Assembly: GCA_024689585.1 (NCBI GenBank)
Contig: JAILDF010000042.1
Span: 1 to 32,462 of the forward strand
Source of the DNA: Oribacterium sp.
GTDB lineage: Bacteria > Bacillota > Clostridia > Lachnospirales > Lachnospiraceae
Reading direction: 5' to 3'
DNA length: 32,462 nucleotides
The notes under the pieces were generated by a model. The model was not told where the DNA came from and made no database searches. It saw only the letters and a program-made list of their open reading frames with translations. The translations under genes were made by a program, and so were the position numbers. Positions 19,461 to 28,971 of the stretch are shown in pieces. Every line of letters starts with the position of its first letter. Positions within the stretch are counted from its first letter, which is position 1.

Positions 19461-20612
19461 TTATTTTTTGTTTTCTGATTTTTCTTCGGCTTCTTTTTTC
19501 TCCGGCTCCTTTGGAGCAGATGAATCATTTTTGGCGTCAGCGGTTGGAGCTCCAGCAGTTTGAATTCCGGCCATCTTTGCGGCTTTCTTTGCGGCTTTTT
19601 TGCTGTGGAGTTTCACGATGCTGATCACGATAAACAAAACGATTCCGGCTACAAAGGCAAGGAACAGGAATATAGGAAGGCTTGAAATGAACCATACAAG
19701 GAAATCTGTAACTGCTTCGGCAAGCTCTTCTATATTTGACTCAAGATTTGCTGATACACGTCCCCAGAAGGTGGTCTTTGGTGTAGGTGTGTAAACAGAT
19801 TTTTCGGTAACATCTACGGTTACGGTTGAATAATCCACCTGATTGTCATAGGAGCGAAGGTCAGACTCATAGTTATCAAGCTCATATCTGATATCTGATA
19901 AGCGCGCTTCGATGGTAATGATGGCATCCACTGATTCAGCCTGTGCCATGAGCTCCAGAAGTCGGTCATACTCTTCTTTCAGGGCTTTCTTTCTGGATTC
20001 GGTGTCATGATATTTTAATGTTATGTCCTGAGTATTCTCGTATTTTCTTGTGAGGTTGGCGCTTCCTTCGGCAAAATCCAGGAAGGTATCTACCTGAGGT
20101 TTGGGAATACGCAGTGTAAAGTATGCATAACGGTTTGAACTTGTTTTTTCGTTTCCGTTAATGTCACTGGATTCTATGTAACCTCCAAGCTCAGTGGTCC
20201 TGTTCTGGATGTCTCTTACAAAAGTGTCAAAATCTGTAGTCTCAAAAGAGAGGTTTACATTTCTTATGAGTTTACGATCATCAGGGATCTGCTCTGTAGC
20301 CACATCCGAACTGGAAGATTCTCCTGAAGCAGCGGTTTCGGCAACCATTTCTGCTGCTTCCATTTCCGGTGCCATAGACATATCTGCGCTGTTTTTTGCG
20401 GCTGACCGTGCTGCAAACATACCTGAACCTGCAGCAGCATCTTCCATTGGCATGCCGGCTTCTGCCATATAGTTAGAGCCTGAACTTTTTATACTGTCGC
20501 TGCTTGCGGAAGAACTGTGTCCGCAGGCCACCAATGTCATGGCTGATAAGACAAATGCAGCAGCAATGGCTGTTATCTTTTTACGGGTTAATTTGATAGA
20601 GCTTTTTTTCAT
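19461..20612 (-). CDS. DUF4349 domain lipoprotein
   Basis: 383 aa; lipobox LSAMTLVAC; DRKLIRNVNLSFETTDFDTFVRDIQNRTTELGGYIESSDI; C-terminal TM and charged tail. Confidence 0.8.
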   Translation of the reverse strand: MKKSSIKLTRKKITAIAAAFVLSAMTLVACGHSSSASSDSIKSSGSNYMAEAGMPMEDAAAGSGMFAARSAAKNSADMSMAPEMEAAEMVAETAASGESSSSDVATEQIPDDRKLIRNVNLSFETTDFDTFVRDIQNRTTELGGYIESSDINGNEKTSSNRYAYFTLRIPKPQVDTFLDFAEGSANLTRKYENTQDITLKYHDTESRKKALKEEYDRLLELMAQAESVDAIITIEARLSDIRYELDNYESDLRSYDNQVDYSTVTVDVTEKSVYTPTPKTTFWGRVSANLESNIEELAEAVTDFLVWFISSLPIFLFLAFVAGIVLFIVISIVKLHSKKAAKKAAKMAGIQTAGAPTADAKNDSSAPKEPEKKEAEEKSENKK

Positions 20613-20766
20613 GACTTCCTCTCCTTCCTGTAAGATTGCCCGGTTCTCTTTGAGTTTTTCAAAGGGGCTAAAGCCCTTAAACCTGACAATCTCTGTTCGT
20701 AATAAATATTATATCTCATTTCTGCAAATGAAATGGATGAAATTTTTAAAATTTGCAAAAAAGTGT

Positions 20767-21582
20767 TTATGAAATCTGTTTTACAAGTTCCAGGATTTCT
20801 GTTTCTCCGATGCTTTGTTCACTGTCAATGTCTATGGCGTAGCTGTAACCGTCTTTTGTCCAGGTGGCGACATAAACATTGTCACCTGTGCCTTTGAGGG
20901 TTACGTCTGTGGCGTCTATGCTGACAGTTCTCTCGTTATCATAGCTGTTGTAATCTCCGCTGATGTCCTGTTCTTTAGCATTGGACTTACGTATACGGAA
21001 GGCTTCCTGAGAAGCTGTGTCACAATATATAATCTCCAGCATTTTACCGGTCATGGATCTGAAGATTTCAGCCTTAAAGTCCATGAAGCTTTCCGGAATC
21101 GTGAGGTCAAAACCTGCGTCATTTTCCGCTTCAGACAGAGAGCTGCTGTCGTGCCAGGGGTTTGCGATCATAGTCATAATATCTTTCTTTTCTTCGGAAG
21201 TCGCACCATCGCCTTCGGATTTTACTGCATTCCTCTCCGCATTCTCCTGGGATAATGCATTCTCTGATATGCCATTGCCCGGTGATGCTTCTGGTGCAAA
21301 TCCGGTTTTGGCCTGTGCTTCGGGGGAAACAGCTTCTGCCGGGGCCGCATCCTGCATAATTGCCTCCGGAGCCAAAGCCTCCTTATTTCCGTTGAATACT
21401 GTTATATATGCGCTGAAGCCGAGAACAATGATAATGGCGGCGGCAATAGTGCCGATGGGTTTAACATGCCGTTTATTTGTTATATGTATCACATTTGGTG
21501 CCTCAGTCTTTGGCATGGCTTCCAGTACAAATTTATCATCGATATCACCGATGGCTTTTAAAAGTTCTTTTTCCTTTTTCAT
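20767..21582 (-). CDS. Putative anti-sigma factor, single TM with extracytoplasmic domain
   Basis: 271 aa; TM TIAAAIIIVLGFSAYITVF; overlaps the sigma factor stop by 4 nt. Confidence 0.6.
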   Translation of the reverse strand: MKKEKELLKAIGDIDDKFVLEAMPKTEAPNVIHITNKRHVKPIGTIAAAIIIVLGFSAYITVFNGNKEALAPEAIMQDAAPAEAVSPEAQAKTGFAPEASPGNGISENALSQENAERNAVKSEGDGATSEEKKDIMTMIANPWHDSSSLSEAENDAGFDLTIPESFMDFKAEIFRSMTGKMLEIIYCDTASQEAFRIRKSNAKEQDISGDYNSYDNERTVSIDATDVTLKGTGDNVYVATWTKDGYSYAIDIDSEQSIGETEILELVKQIS

Positions 21583-22145
21583 AGCGATATCCCCTCACTT
21601 TCAAGTTCTGTAAGAAGTGCGGCTCTCATGCGGCTGAGAGCCATCTTTACCTTGCTCTCGGTGAAACCGTATTCCTCTGCTATCTCGCTTACGGGAGACA
21701 TATACCAGTATCTTCTGACGAAGATTTTTCTTTGATCAGGCTTTTGGGTTTCCAGAAACCGGTTGATACAGTCGGTTAATGCTATCTTCTCGGGTATATC
21801 CTCAGGTCGTGTGGATTTCGTGTCGGCAAGACACTCCGAAAGCTCCTCCAGAACGGCTGCGGTTTCACCATTTCCACGCTTTGCGGCAGTTTGTTTTTCG
21901 TAAATGTTCAATGCCAGATTCCTCGTTATCTTTCCCAGGAAAGTTCTCAGAACAGAAGGCCGCCTGGGTGGTATGGCATTCCATGTATTCAGCCAGGTGT
22001 CATTTACACATTCCTCACTGTCTTCTCTGTTGTAAAGAATGTTCATGGCTATGTAGGTACAGTAGCTGCCATACTTTGCTGCGGTTTCGGTTATTGCAGA
22101 TTCTGATCTTGAAAAATATAGATCCAGTATTTCCTGATCGGTCAT
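21579..22145 (-). CDS. Sigma-70 family RNA polymerase sigma factor (ECF-type)
   Basis: 188 aa; region 2 (NREDSEECVNDTWLNTWNAIPP) and region 4 (FVRRYWYMSPVSEIAEEYGFTESKVKMALSRMR). Confidence 0.92.
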   Translation of the reverse strand: MTDQEILDLYFSRSESAITETAAKYGSYCTYIAMNILYNREDSEECVNDTWLNTWNAIPPRRPSVLRTFLGKITRNLALNIYEKQTAAKRGNGETAAVLEELSECLADTKSTRPEDIPEKIALTDCINRFLETQKPDQRKIFVRRYWYMSPVSEIAEEYGFTESKVKMALSRMRAALLTELESEGISL

Positions 22146-22323
22146 ATAATGTCCTCGTTTCTGATTTGGATAATCGGGTTGTCAAATATAGTTTTATGCG
22201 GCATATCAGGTTTCCGATGTTATCCTTATGTTCTTCATCCTAATACACAGGAAAAAGAGTGCATGGGTCACACTAAAAAAATATTTTTGTATTATTATAT
22301 CATTATATGTATGCATAAAAAAA

Positions 22324-22347
22324 CCGTCCGACAGGAATGTCGGACGG
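22324..22347 (-). terminator. Terminator of the FMN_bind protein gene
   Basis: ccgtccgaca-ggaa-tgtcggacgg with TTTTTTT on the minus strand. Confidence 0.9.
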
Positions 22348-22354
22348 CTGCATA

Positions 22355-23839
22355 TTATTTTACAAATACGGATGGATCTAAGCCTGCGCTTTCAATGGCC
22401 TTCTTTGCAGCTTCCTTGATAGCATCAGATGTAATGGTAGCGCCTGAAATGGCATCAACATTGAGACTGTTTGCAGAGAGGATCTTTTCCGGAAGCTCTT
22501 CAAGAGCCTTGGTACCTATACCGACTGTCTCCTTGTCGCCTGTTGCAACAAGCTTGATGATCTTGTCTGCAATAGCTGTGACCTCAACTGTTACAGGACC
22601 GCCAAGACCCTGAGCCTCGCCGGTAGCTGTAACTTCATCGGCAGCAGCTTCTTTGGTATCATCAGCCTTCCCGGTTTCAGCTTCGCTCTCCTCAGCTTCG
22701 CTCTTCTCGGATTCACTTTCCTCAGCGTCGCTTTCCTCTACAGCTTCTTTATCAAAGCCTGCACTCTCAAGGGCCTTCTTTGCAGCTTCCTTGATGGCAT
22801 CAGATGTGATGGTAGCGCCTGAAATGGCATCAACATCAAGGCTGTTTGCAGAAATGATCTTTTCGGGAAGCTCTTCAAGAGCCTTGGTACCGATATTTGG
22901 TGTCTCGTTTTCTCCCTTTGCAACAAGATCGTAAATCTTGTCTGCAGTAGCTGTAATTTCAACAGTTACAGGACCGCCAAGACCCTGAGCCTCGCCTGTA
23001 ACAGTTACTGCATCGGCAGGAATGTCTTTTTTCTCGGCTGCGGCACTTGTGGTTTCAGCTTCAGTCTCCTTGGTCTCGGCAGGAGTATCCTTTGCATCAG
23101 CACCGGCACCAAACTTAGATACATCAAAACCTGCACTCTCAAGAGCCTTCTTTGCAGCTTCCTTGATGGCATCGGATGTAATGGTAGCACCTGAAACCGC
23201 GTCAACATCAATTGTATTCTTTGTAATGATCTCTCCCGGAAGCTGCTCGAGAGCCATGGTTCCGATGTTAGGAGTCTCATTTTCGCCTGTGGCAACAACG
23301 TTGTAGATCTTATCGGCAGTAGCTGTGATCTCAACAGTTACAGGACCTCCAAGACCCTGAGCTTCACCGGAAGCTGTAACTGCGTCAGCAGGGATATCTG
23401 CAAGATTAACTTCTACAGTCTCCTTCTCTACATAACCGAAAGCTGTCGGATCAAATCCTGCAGCCTTGATGGCCTCAACTGTAGCATTCTTAATAGCTGT
23501 TGATGTAACGGTGGCACCTGTTACTGCATCAACGTCAATGCTGTTTGCCTCAAAGATGCTTGCAGGAAGCTGGTCAACTGCAAGTGTACCGATATTTGGT
23601 GTCTCGTTCTGTTCTGTAACATTGATGGAATAAATCTTATCCTTAGTAAGGATAAGCTCAACCTTTACGTCCCCGTCCATGCCCTGAGCTACACCTTCTA
23701 CAGTGACAGCATCTGAAGGAATCTTGCTTTTCGGAGCACTGCTTGAGGTTCCGAGATCCTTTGACTGCATACCTGTAACCGCTGCCGCAACGATACCAAC
23801 AGCGATAACTCCAAGAGCGATCATATTATTCTGTTTCAT
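22355..23839 (-). CDS. Membrane-anchored protein with four tandem FMN_bind domains
   Basis: 494 aa; N-terminal TM; four flavinylation motifs (DAVTGATVTS, DAVSGATITS, DAISGATITS, DAISGATITS) in repeats of 109-125 aa; acidic Glu/Ser linker. Confidence 0.9.
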   Translation of the reverse strand: MKQNNMIALGVIAVGIVAAAVTGMQSKDLGTSSSAPKSKIPSDAVTVEGVAQGMDGDVKVELILTKDKIYSINVTEQNETPNIGTLAVDQLPASIFEANSIDVDAVTGATVTSTAIKNATVEAIKAAGFDPTAFGYVEKETVEVNLADIPADAVTASGEAQGLGGPVTVEITATADKIYNVVATGENETPNIGTMALEQLPGEIITKNTIDVDAVSGATITSDAIKEAAKKALESAGFDVSKFGAGADAKDTPAETKETEAETTSAAAEKKDIPADAVTVTGEAQGLGGPVTVEITATADKIYDLVAKGENETPNIGTKALEELPEKIISANSLDVDAISGATITSDAIKEAAKKALESAGFDKEAVEESDAEESESEKSEAEESEAETGKADDTKEAAADEVTATGEAQGLGGPVTVEVTAIADKIIKLVATGDKETVGIGTKALEELPEKILSANSLNVDAISGATITSDAIKEAAKKAIESAGLDPSVFVK

Positions 23840-23984
23840 TTTAGTCCCCCATTTACCTGGAAATAAATAGACATCAATACGTCCATATGTCCCTTAAATA
23901 TAACATAGGTTAATGCGGTTTTCATAGAGATTTCAAAAACTATTTTGTGGAAACATCAGAAGAACTGTTAAGAAAACAAAAAAA

Positions 23985-24010
23985 CTCCATGCACCGTAGA
24001 GTGCATGGAG
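23985..24010 (-). terminator. Terminator of trhA-like gene
   Basis: ctccatgcac-cgtaga-gtgcatggag with TTTTTTT on the minus strand. Confidence 0.85.
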
Positions 24011-24025
24011 CAGAATTATATGGAT

Positions 24026-24709
24026 TCAGCCTGCCAGCAGGATCATCACGCCGTAGTGACACATGGAACCTGCGATGACAAAACAGTGGAATATCTCATG
24101 ATTTCTGAAATACTTAGGGAATCGCTCAAATACAGGAAGCTTAAGTGCATATATGATGCCGCCGATGGTGTAGATCACGCCTCCCCAGAAAAGCAGAGAA
24201 AACTCAGCATCCGTAAGAGAAGCCCTTATCTTCATGATGGCAGTGACACATAACCAGCCGAGAGCGATATAAATGAGAGCATTGAGCCACTTAGGAGTAT
24301 GGATATAGATAATGTTTACGGCCATACCTATTGCTGACAAAATCCATACAACCAGAAGCAGCAGCCAGCCCGTCCTGTCTCCGAGAGCTATGGCACAGAT
24401 TGGAGTATAGCTTCCGGCAATAAGCATATAGATCATCATATGGTCAATCTTCTTCAGGGTGTCATTAACCTTCGGTGATATATCTATAAGATGATAGGTA
24501 GAGCTTGCGGCATAAAGAAGAACAATGCTCAATGCAAAAATACCGAAAGCAAGTATGCGCTCCGGACTCGGATGCTGTGCCACCCTGTAAAAAAGCGGAA
24601 TTGCAGCAATTATGGAAATAATCATTGCAACATAATGTGTAAAGAAACTGCCCGGATCCTTGATCTTAAGCAGTAAAGAATTTCCCTTTGTAAACATATA
24701 TACCTCCAA
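24026..24709 (-). CDS. trhA: PAQR family membrane protein TrhA / hemolysin III
   Basis: 227 aa; seven TM; SSTYHL, DHMMIYMLIAGSYTP, HEIFHCFVIAGSMCHY. Confidence 0.92.
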   Translation of the reverse strand: MEVYMFTKGNSLLLKIKDPGSFFTHYVAMIISIIAAIPLFYRVAQHPSPERILAFGIFALSIVLLYAASSTYHLIDISPKVNDTLKKIDHMMIYMLIAGSYTPICAIALGDRTGWLLLLVVWILSAIGMAVNIIYIHTPKWLNALIYIALGWLCVTAIMKIRASLTDAEFSLLFWGGVIYTIGGIIYALKLPVFERFPKYFRNHEIFHCFVIAGSMCHYGVMILLAG

Positions 24710-24871
24710 CGAAGTTGTTAGCTCTATATAACGTAGTTTTCATTACTACATACAATTATATCAAGAATTTGAAATATTGCAACTACGAGAGCCTATTATA
24801 CACACCTTTGAAAATATTGGAAGTAGTATTTAGATTATTTAATAAAATAATCGAGGGGGTACAACAATTCA

Positions 24872-25177
24872 GCCGGAGCCGGATGGCAGGCATTTAAAGA
24901 CGTTGAGCCGAGTCGAGAAAAATTAAAATCGGACCCCTTAGAACCACTTGGCTTCCTTTTTCCTTAGCCCCCTCGCCAAGTCAGATTTTTCATAAAGAAA
25001 ATATCTGACATTGCTGCCCAAGATTTTTTAATCTTGGGAGCCGCGCGGCTTTGAGCGGTTCAAAAGAATCCGTCAGGATTCTTTCTTTACCGAGGGCCTT
25101 AGTGGTTCTTAGGGGTCCGATTTTAAATTTTTCCGACTCGGCGACTCGCCTTTAAATGCCTGCCCTCCGGCTCCGGC
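24872..25177. repeat. 306-bp inverted-repeat element with internal hairpins (MITE-like or structured RNA)
   Basis: Left arm 24872-24948 versus reverse complement of right arm 25101-25177: 67/77 identical. Internal hairpins at 24947-24980, 24980-25009, 25017-25038 and 25063-25084. Confidence 0.85.
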
Positions 25178-25186
25178 GTCCGTATA

Positions 25187-28100
25187 TTACTCGAAATATT
25201 CCTTAGCAGCCCTGAAAAGTCCCATATCGTAATTTCCGGGAACATTCTTATAGAGGCTGTGTCCCCATCTCTCAGCATGGCCCATCTTACCGAGTACTCT
25301 TCCATCCGGTGAAGTGATACCCTCAACCGCATAGTAGGAACCGTTAGGATTGAACTGGATATCCATAGTCGGGTGACCATCGAGATCCACATACTGAGTT
25401 GCGATCTGACCGTTCTCAACAAGCTTCTTGAAAAGCTCCGGCTCACAAATGAAGCGTCCCTCGCCATGTGAAACCGGCACACTGTAGATGTTGCCCGGTT
25501 CAGAATCAGAAAGCCATGGAGACATATTGGAAGCGACTCTTACATTAACGATCTTTGACTGGTGACGGCTTATTGTATTGAAGGTAAGAGTCGGACAATG
25601 CTCATCTGTATCTCTTATCTCACCAAACGGTACGAGACCAAGCTTTATAAGTGCCTGGAAACCATTGCAGATACCAAGCATGAGACCGTCGCGCTTTGTG
25701 AGCATATCCATGGTTGCTGTCTTAACTGCCTCATTTCTGAAGAAAGAGGTAATAAACTTGGCGGAACCATCCGGCTCATCTCCGCCTGAGAAACCGCCAG
25801 GGATAAAGATAAGCTGTGACTCTTCGATACGCTTTGCAACTTCATTGACAGACTCTGCGATATCCTGCTTTGTCATGTTTTTGACTACAACTATCTCAGG
25901 CTCAAGACCTGCATCAGCCATAGCCTTTGCAGAATCGTATTCACAGTTGTTGCCCGGGAATACAGGGATAAGAACCTTTGGCTTTGCAACCTGTACAGCC
26001 GGTGCCACCCAGTTCTCCTCTGAATAATCTGCTATGGTTACATCAACGTCCTCTGTCTCGGCATCCTTGTCGAGATTCATATTGCACTTAAATACCTTCT
26101 CAAGCTTATCCTCGTAAGCCTCACAAAGGTCTGAAAGCTTCAGAACCTCGTCATTGTAACGGATCTCCGAATCTTCTGTTGTCTCACCGAGGTCAGCAAC
26201 TATGATGCCCTTATCCTTAAGCTCAGATGCTGCATAAATCTCATCAAGAGTAGACTTCTCATTAAGCTCGAGGATGAAGCTTCCGTACTGATATCCGAAG
26301 ATATCCTGAACTGAAAGGCTCGGTGCAAATGCGAAGCCGAAAGCATTACCCATGCACTGCTTGAGAACTGCTTCAGCAGCACCGCCGTAGGTCGGTGTGT
26401 AAATGGAGGCAAGCTTTCCGTCTGTCACGAGCTTATGAACGTAGTCAAAAAGTGTAAGGAGGCTTTCCTTTGTGGGAAGCTCATTTCTGTACTCAGGCTT
26501 CAGCCATAGTACCTTGTGGTTCGCACCCTTGAATTCAGGACTTGTGATGTACTTCGCATCCTCTGTTGTGATGGCGAAGGAAACAAGTGTTGGAGGAACA
26601 TCCAGCTTCTCAAAGGTTCCGGACATTGAATCCTTACCGCCGATGGCAGCGATGCCGAGATCAAGCTGTGCGTCAAATGCGCCGAGAAGTGCCTCCAGAG
26701 GCTGACCCCAGCGTGAGCTGTCGTGACCCGGTTTTCCGAAGTACTCCTGGAAAGTAAGGTAGGTGTCCTCGAAGCCTGCACCTGTTGCGATAAGCTTTGC
26801 CGCAGACTCAACTACTGCAAGATATGCACCCTTGTAGCAGTTCTTCTCAGTGATGAAAGGATTGTAGCCGTAAGCCATAACTGAAGTGTCATCTGTGTGA
26901 CCCTTCTCAACGGAAATCTTGGCAGCCATAGCCTGGATAGGTGTGCGCTGATTCTTTCCGCCGAATGGCATAAGCACTGTTCCGGCACCGATGGTGGAGT
27001 CGAAACGCTCACTGAGACCTCTCTTTGAGCAGACATTGAGATCCTCTGAAAGAGCCGTCATGTTCTCACTGAAGCTGCCTTTAACCTCGCGGTAAATGCT
27101 TTCGCCGGCAGCAGCCTTAACTGTGATGTGCTTCTCTGCACCGTTTGAGTTAAGGAAGTCACGTGACAGATTGATAATGTCTTTGCCGTTCCAGTGTGCG
27201 ATAAGTCTGTTTGTATCTGTAACTGTAGCCACATGGGTAGCTTCAAGATTTTCCTCGTGAGCAAGCTCCATGAAACGGTTCATATCCTTTTGTTCAACAA
27301 CTACAGCCATTCTTTCCTGTGACTCTGAGATGGCAAGCTCTGTTCCGTCGAGACCTTCATATTTCTTAGGAACCTTGTTGAGGTCAATGTCGAGACCGTC
27401 AGCCAGCTCACCGATGGCAACGGAAACTCCGCCGGCACCGAAATCGTTGCAGCGCTTGATAAGTCTTGAAGCCTCCGCATTACGGAAAAGACGCTGAAGC
27501 TTACGCTCTTCGGGAGCATTACCCTTCTGAACCTCTGCGCCATCTTTTTCAAGGGACTCAACATTATGAGACTTGGAAGAACCGGTTGCACCGCCGATAC
27601 CGTCGCGGCCTGTACGACCACCCAGGAGAATGACTACGTCCCCGGCAGCAGGCACTTCGCGGCGGACATTCTCTGCCGGAGCGGCTGCAACGACTGCACC
27701 GATCTCCATGCGCTTTGCGGCATAGCCCGGATGATAGAGCTCGTCTACAAGACCTGTTGCGAGACCGATCTGGTTGCCGTAGCTTGAGTAACCGTCGGCA
27801 GCTGTGGTAACAAGCTTTCTCTGAGGAAGTTTTCCTGTCATGGTATCCTTAACAGAAACTGTTGGATCGGCAGCACCGGTTACGCGCATTGCCTGATAAA
27901 CATAGGATCTTCCTGAAAGAGGATCACGGATAGCACCGCCGATACAGGTTGCGGCACCACCGAAAGGCTCGATTTCGGTAGGATGGTTGTGGGTCTCGTT
28001 CTTGAAAAGCAGGAGCCAGTCCTGTGCCTCGCCGTCAACATTCACCTTTATCTTAACGGTGCAGGCATTGATCTCTTCGGACTCGTCAAGCCTCGGAAGC

Positions 28101-28939
28101 TTGCCCTCTTTCTTGAGAACCTTTGCAGCAAGAGTTCCGATATCCATAAGGTTGATGGGCTTTGTGCGGTTAAGCTCCTTACGGGAATTGATGTAACGCT
28201 CCCATGAAGCCTTGAGCTGCTCATCCTCAAATGAAACATCATCGATGGTTGTAAGGAAGGTTGTATGGCGGCAATGATCTGACCAGTAGGTATCGATCAT
28301 GCGGATTTCTGTGATTGAAGGATCTCTCTGCTCGCTCTTGAAGTAATTCTGGCAGAATTTAAGGTCATCGAGGTCCATGGCAAGACCCATATCCTTCAGG
28401 ATATCCTTGAGCTTATCCTCGGAAGCTGCGATAAAGCCGTTCAGGGTATCAACAGATTCAGGGATATCGTACTTGACATCCAGAGTGTCGAAGGTTTCGA
28501 GGGAAGCTTCTCTTGCCTCCACAGGGTTGATGACATACTTCTTAATGTCGGCAATCTCCTGATCTGTGAGGTTTCCGTAGAGAAGATAAACCTTGGCGGA
28601 ACGAACCTTTGGACGGTCTCCGGTTGTAAGGATCTGTATGCACTGGGCAGCTGAGTCGGCTCTCTGGTCGAACTGTCCGGGAAGGAACTCCACTGCAAAC
28701 ACATAAGCGTCCTTATGTTCAGGAAGCTCTGCGTAAACATTATCAAGCTGTGGCTCACTGAGTACCAGCTTTGTAGCCTTTTCAAATGTTTCTTTATCCA
28801 GTCCCTCAACATCGTAACGATTCAGAAGACGTACGTCTGTGAGATTCTTAATGAGTAGTATGTGGCGGATGTCATGGCGAAGTCCCTGGGCCTCGTGACG
28901 AAGTCCGTCCTTTTTCTCAACATAAACTCGATTTACCAT
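25187..28939 (-). CDS. purL: Phosphoribosylformylglycinamidine synthase, large single-chain form with C-terminal glutaminase
   Basis: The ORF extends to 29071, but ATG at 28939 (MVNRVYVEKKDGLRHEA) has an AAGGAG RBS; FKNETHNHPTEIEPFGGAATCIGGAIRDPLSGRSYVYQAMR; glutaminase GFSGGDEPDGSAKF, GICNGFQALIKLGLVP. Confidence 0.96.
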   Translation of the reverse strand: MVNRVYVEKKDGLRHEAQGLRHDIRHILLIKNLTDVRLLNRYDVEGLDKETFEKATKLVLSEPQLDNVYAELPEHKDAYVFAVEFLPGQFDQRADSAAQCIQILTTGDRPKVRSAKVYLLYGNLTDQEIADIKKYVINPVEAREASLETFDTLDVKYDIPESVDTLNGFIAASEDKLKDILKDMGLAMDLDDLKFCQNYFKSEQRDPSITEIRMIDTYWSDHCRHTTFLTTIDDVSFEDEQLKASWERYINSRKELNRTKPINLMDIGTLAAKVLKKEGKLPRLDESEEINACTVKIKVNVDGEAQDWLLLFKNETHNHPTEIEPFGGAATCIGGAIRDPLSGRSYVYQAMRVTGAADPTVSVKDTMTGKLPQRKLVTTAADGYSSYGNQIGLATGLVDELYHPGYAAKRMEIGAVVAAAPAENVRREVPAAGDVVILLGGRTGRDGIGGATGSSKSHNVESLEKDGAEVQKGNAPEERKLQRLFRNAEASRLIKRCNDFGAGGVSVAIGELADGLDIDLNKVPKKYEGLDGTELAISESQERMAVVVEQKDMNRFMELAHEENLEATHVATVTDTNRLIAHWNGKDIINLSRDFLNSNGAEKHITVKAAAGESIYREVKGSFSENMTALSEDLNVCSKRGLSERFDSTIGAGTVLMPFGGKNQRTPIQAMAAKISVEKGHTDDTSVMAYGYNPFITEKNCYKGAYLAVVESAAKLIATGAGFEDTYLTFQEYFGKPGHDSSRWGQPLEALLGAFDAQLDLGIAAIGGKDSMSGTFEKLDVPPTLVSFAITTEDAKYITSPEFKGANHKVLWLKPEYRNELPTKESLLTLFDYVHKLVTDGKLASIYTPTYGGAAEAVLKQCMGNAFGFAFAPSLSVQDIFGYQYGSFILELNEKSTLDEIYAASELKDKGIIVADLGETTEDSEIRYNDEVLKLSDLCEAYEDKLEKVFKCNMNLDKDAETEDVDVTIADYSEENWVAPAVQVAKPKVLIPVFPGNNCEYDSAKAMADAGLEPEIVVVKNMTKQDIAESVNEVAKRIEESQLIFIPGGFSGGDEPDGSAKFITSFFRNEAVKTATMDMLTKRDGLMLGICNGFQALIKLGLVPFGEIRDTDEHCPTLTFNTISRHQSKIVNVRVASNMSPWLSDSEPGNIYSVPVSHGEGRFICEPELFKKLVENGQIATQYVDLDGHPTMDIQFNPNGSYYAVEGITSPDGRVLGKMGHAERWGHSLYKNVPGNYDMGLFRAAKEYFE

Positions 28940-28971
28940 TTGTTTCTCCTTATCTCTATTGAATACCGGCC

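Noticed and set aside
22382-23470. Repeated blocks considered as CRISPR or intergenic repeat array
   Set aside because: Periods are multiples of three inside one long ORF and encode FMN_bind domains.
3981-25110. Shared 10-mer ttagtggttc in the 3962 palindrome and the 25101 arm of the large element
   Set aside because: The surrounding sequences do not align, so a chance match is sufficient explanation.
24872-25177. Target-site duplication flanking the 306-bp element
   Set aside because: No convincing short direct repeat was found at the two outer boundaries, so transposition is not asserted.
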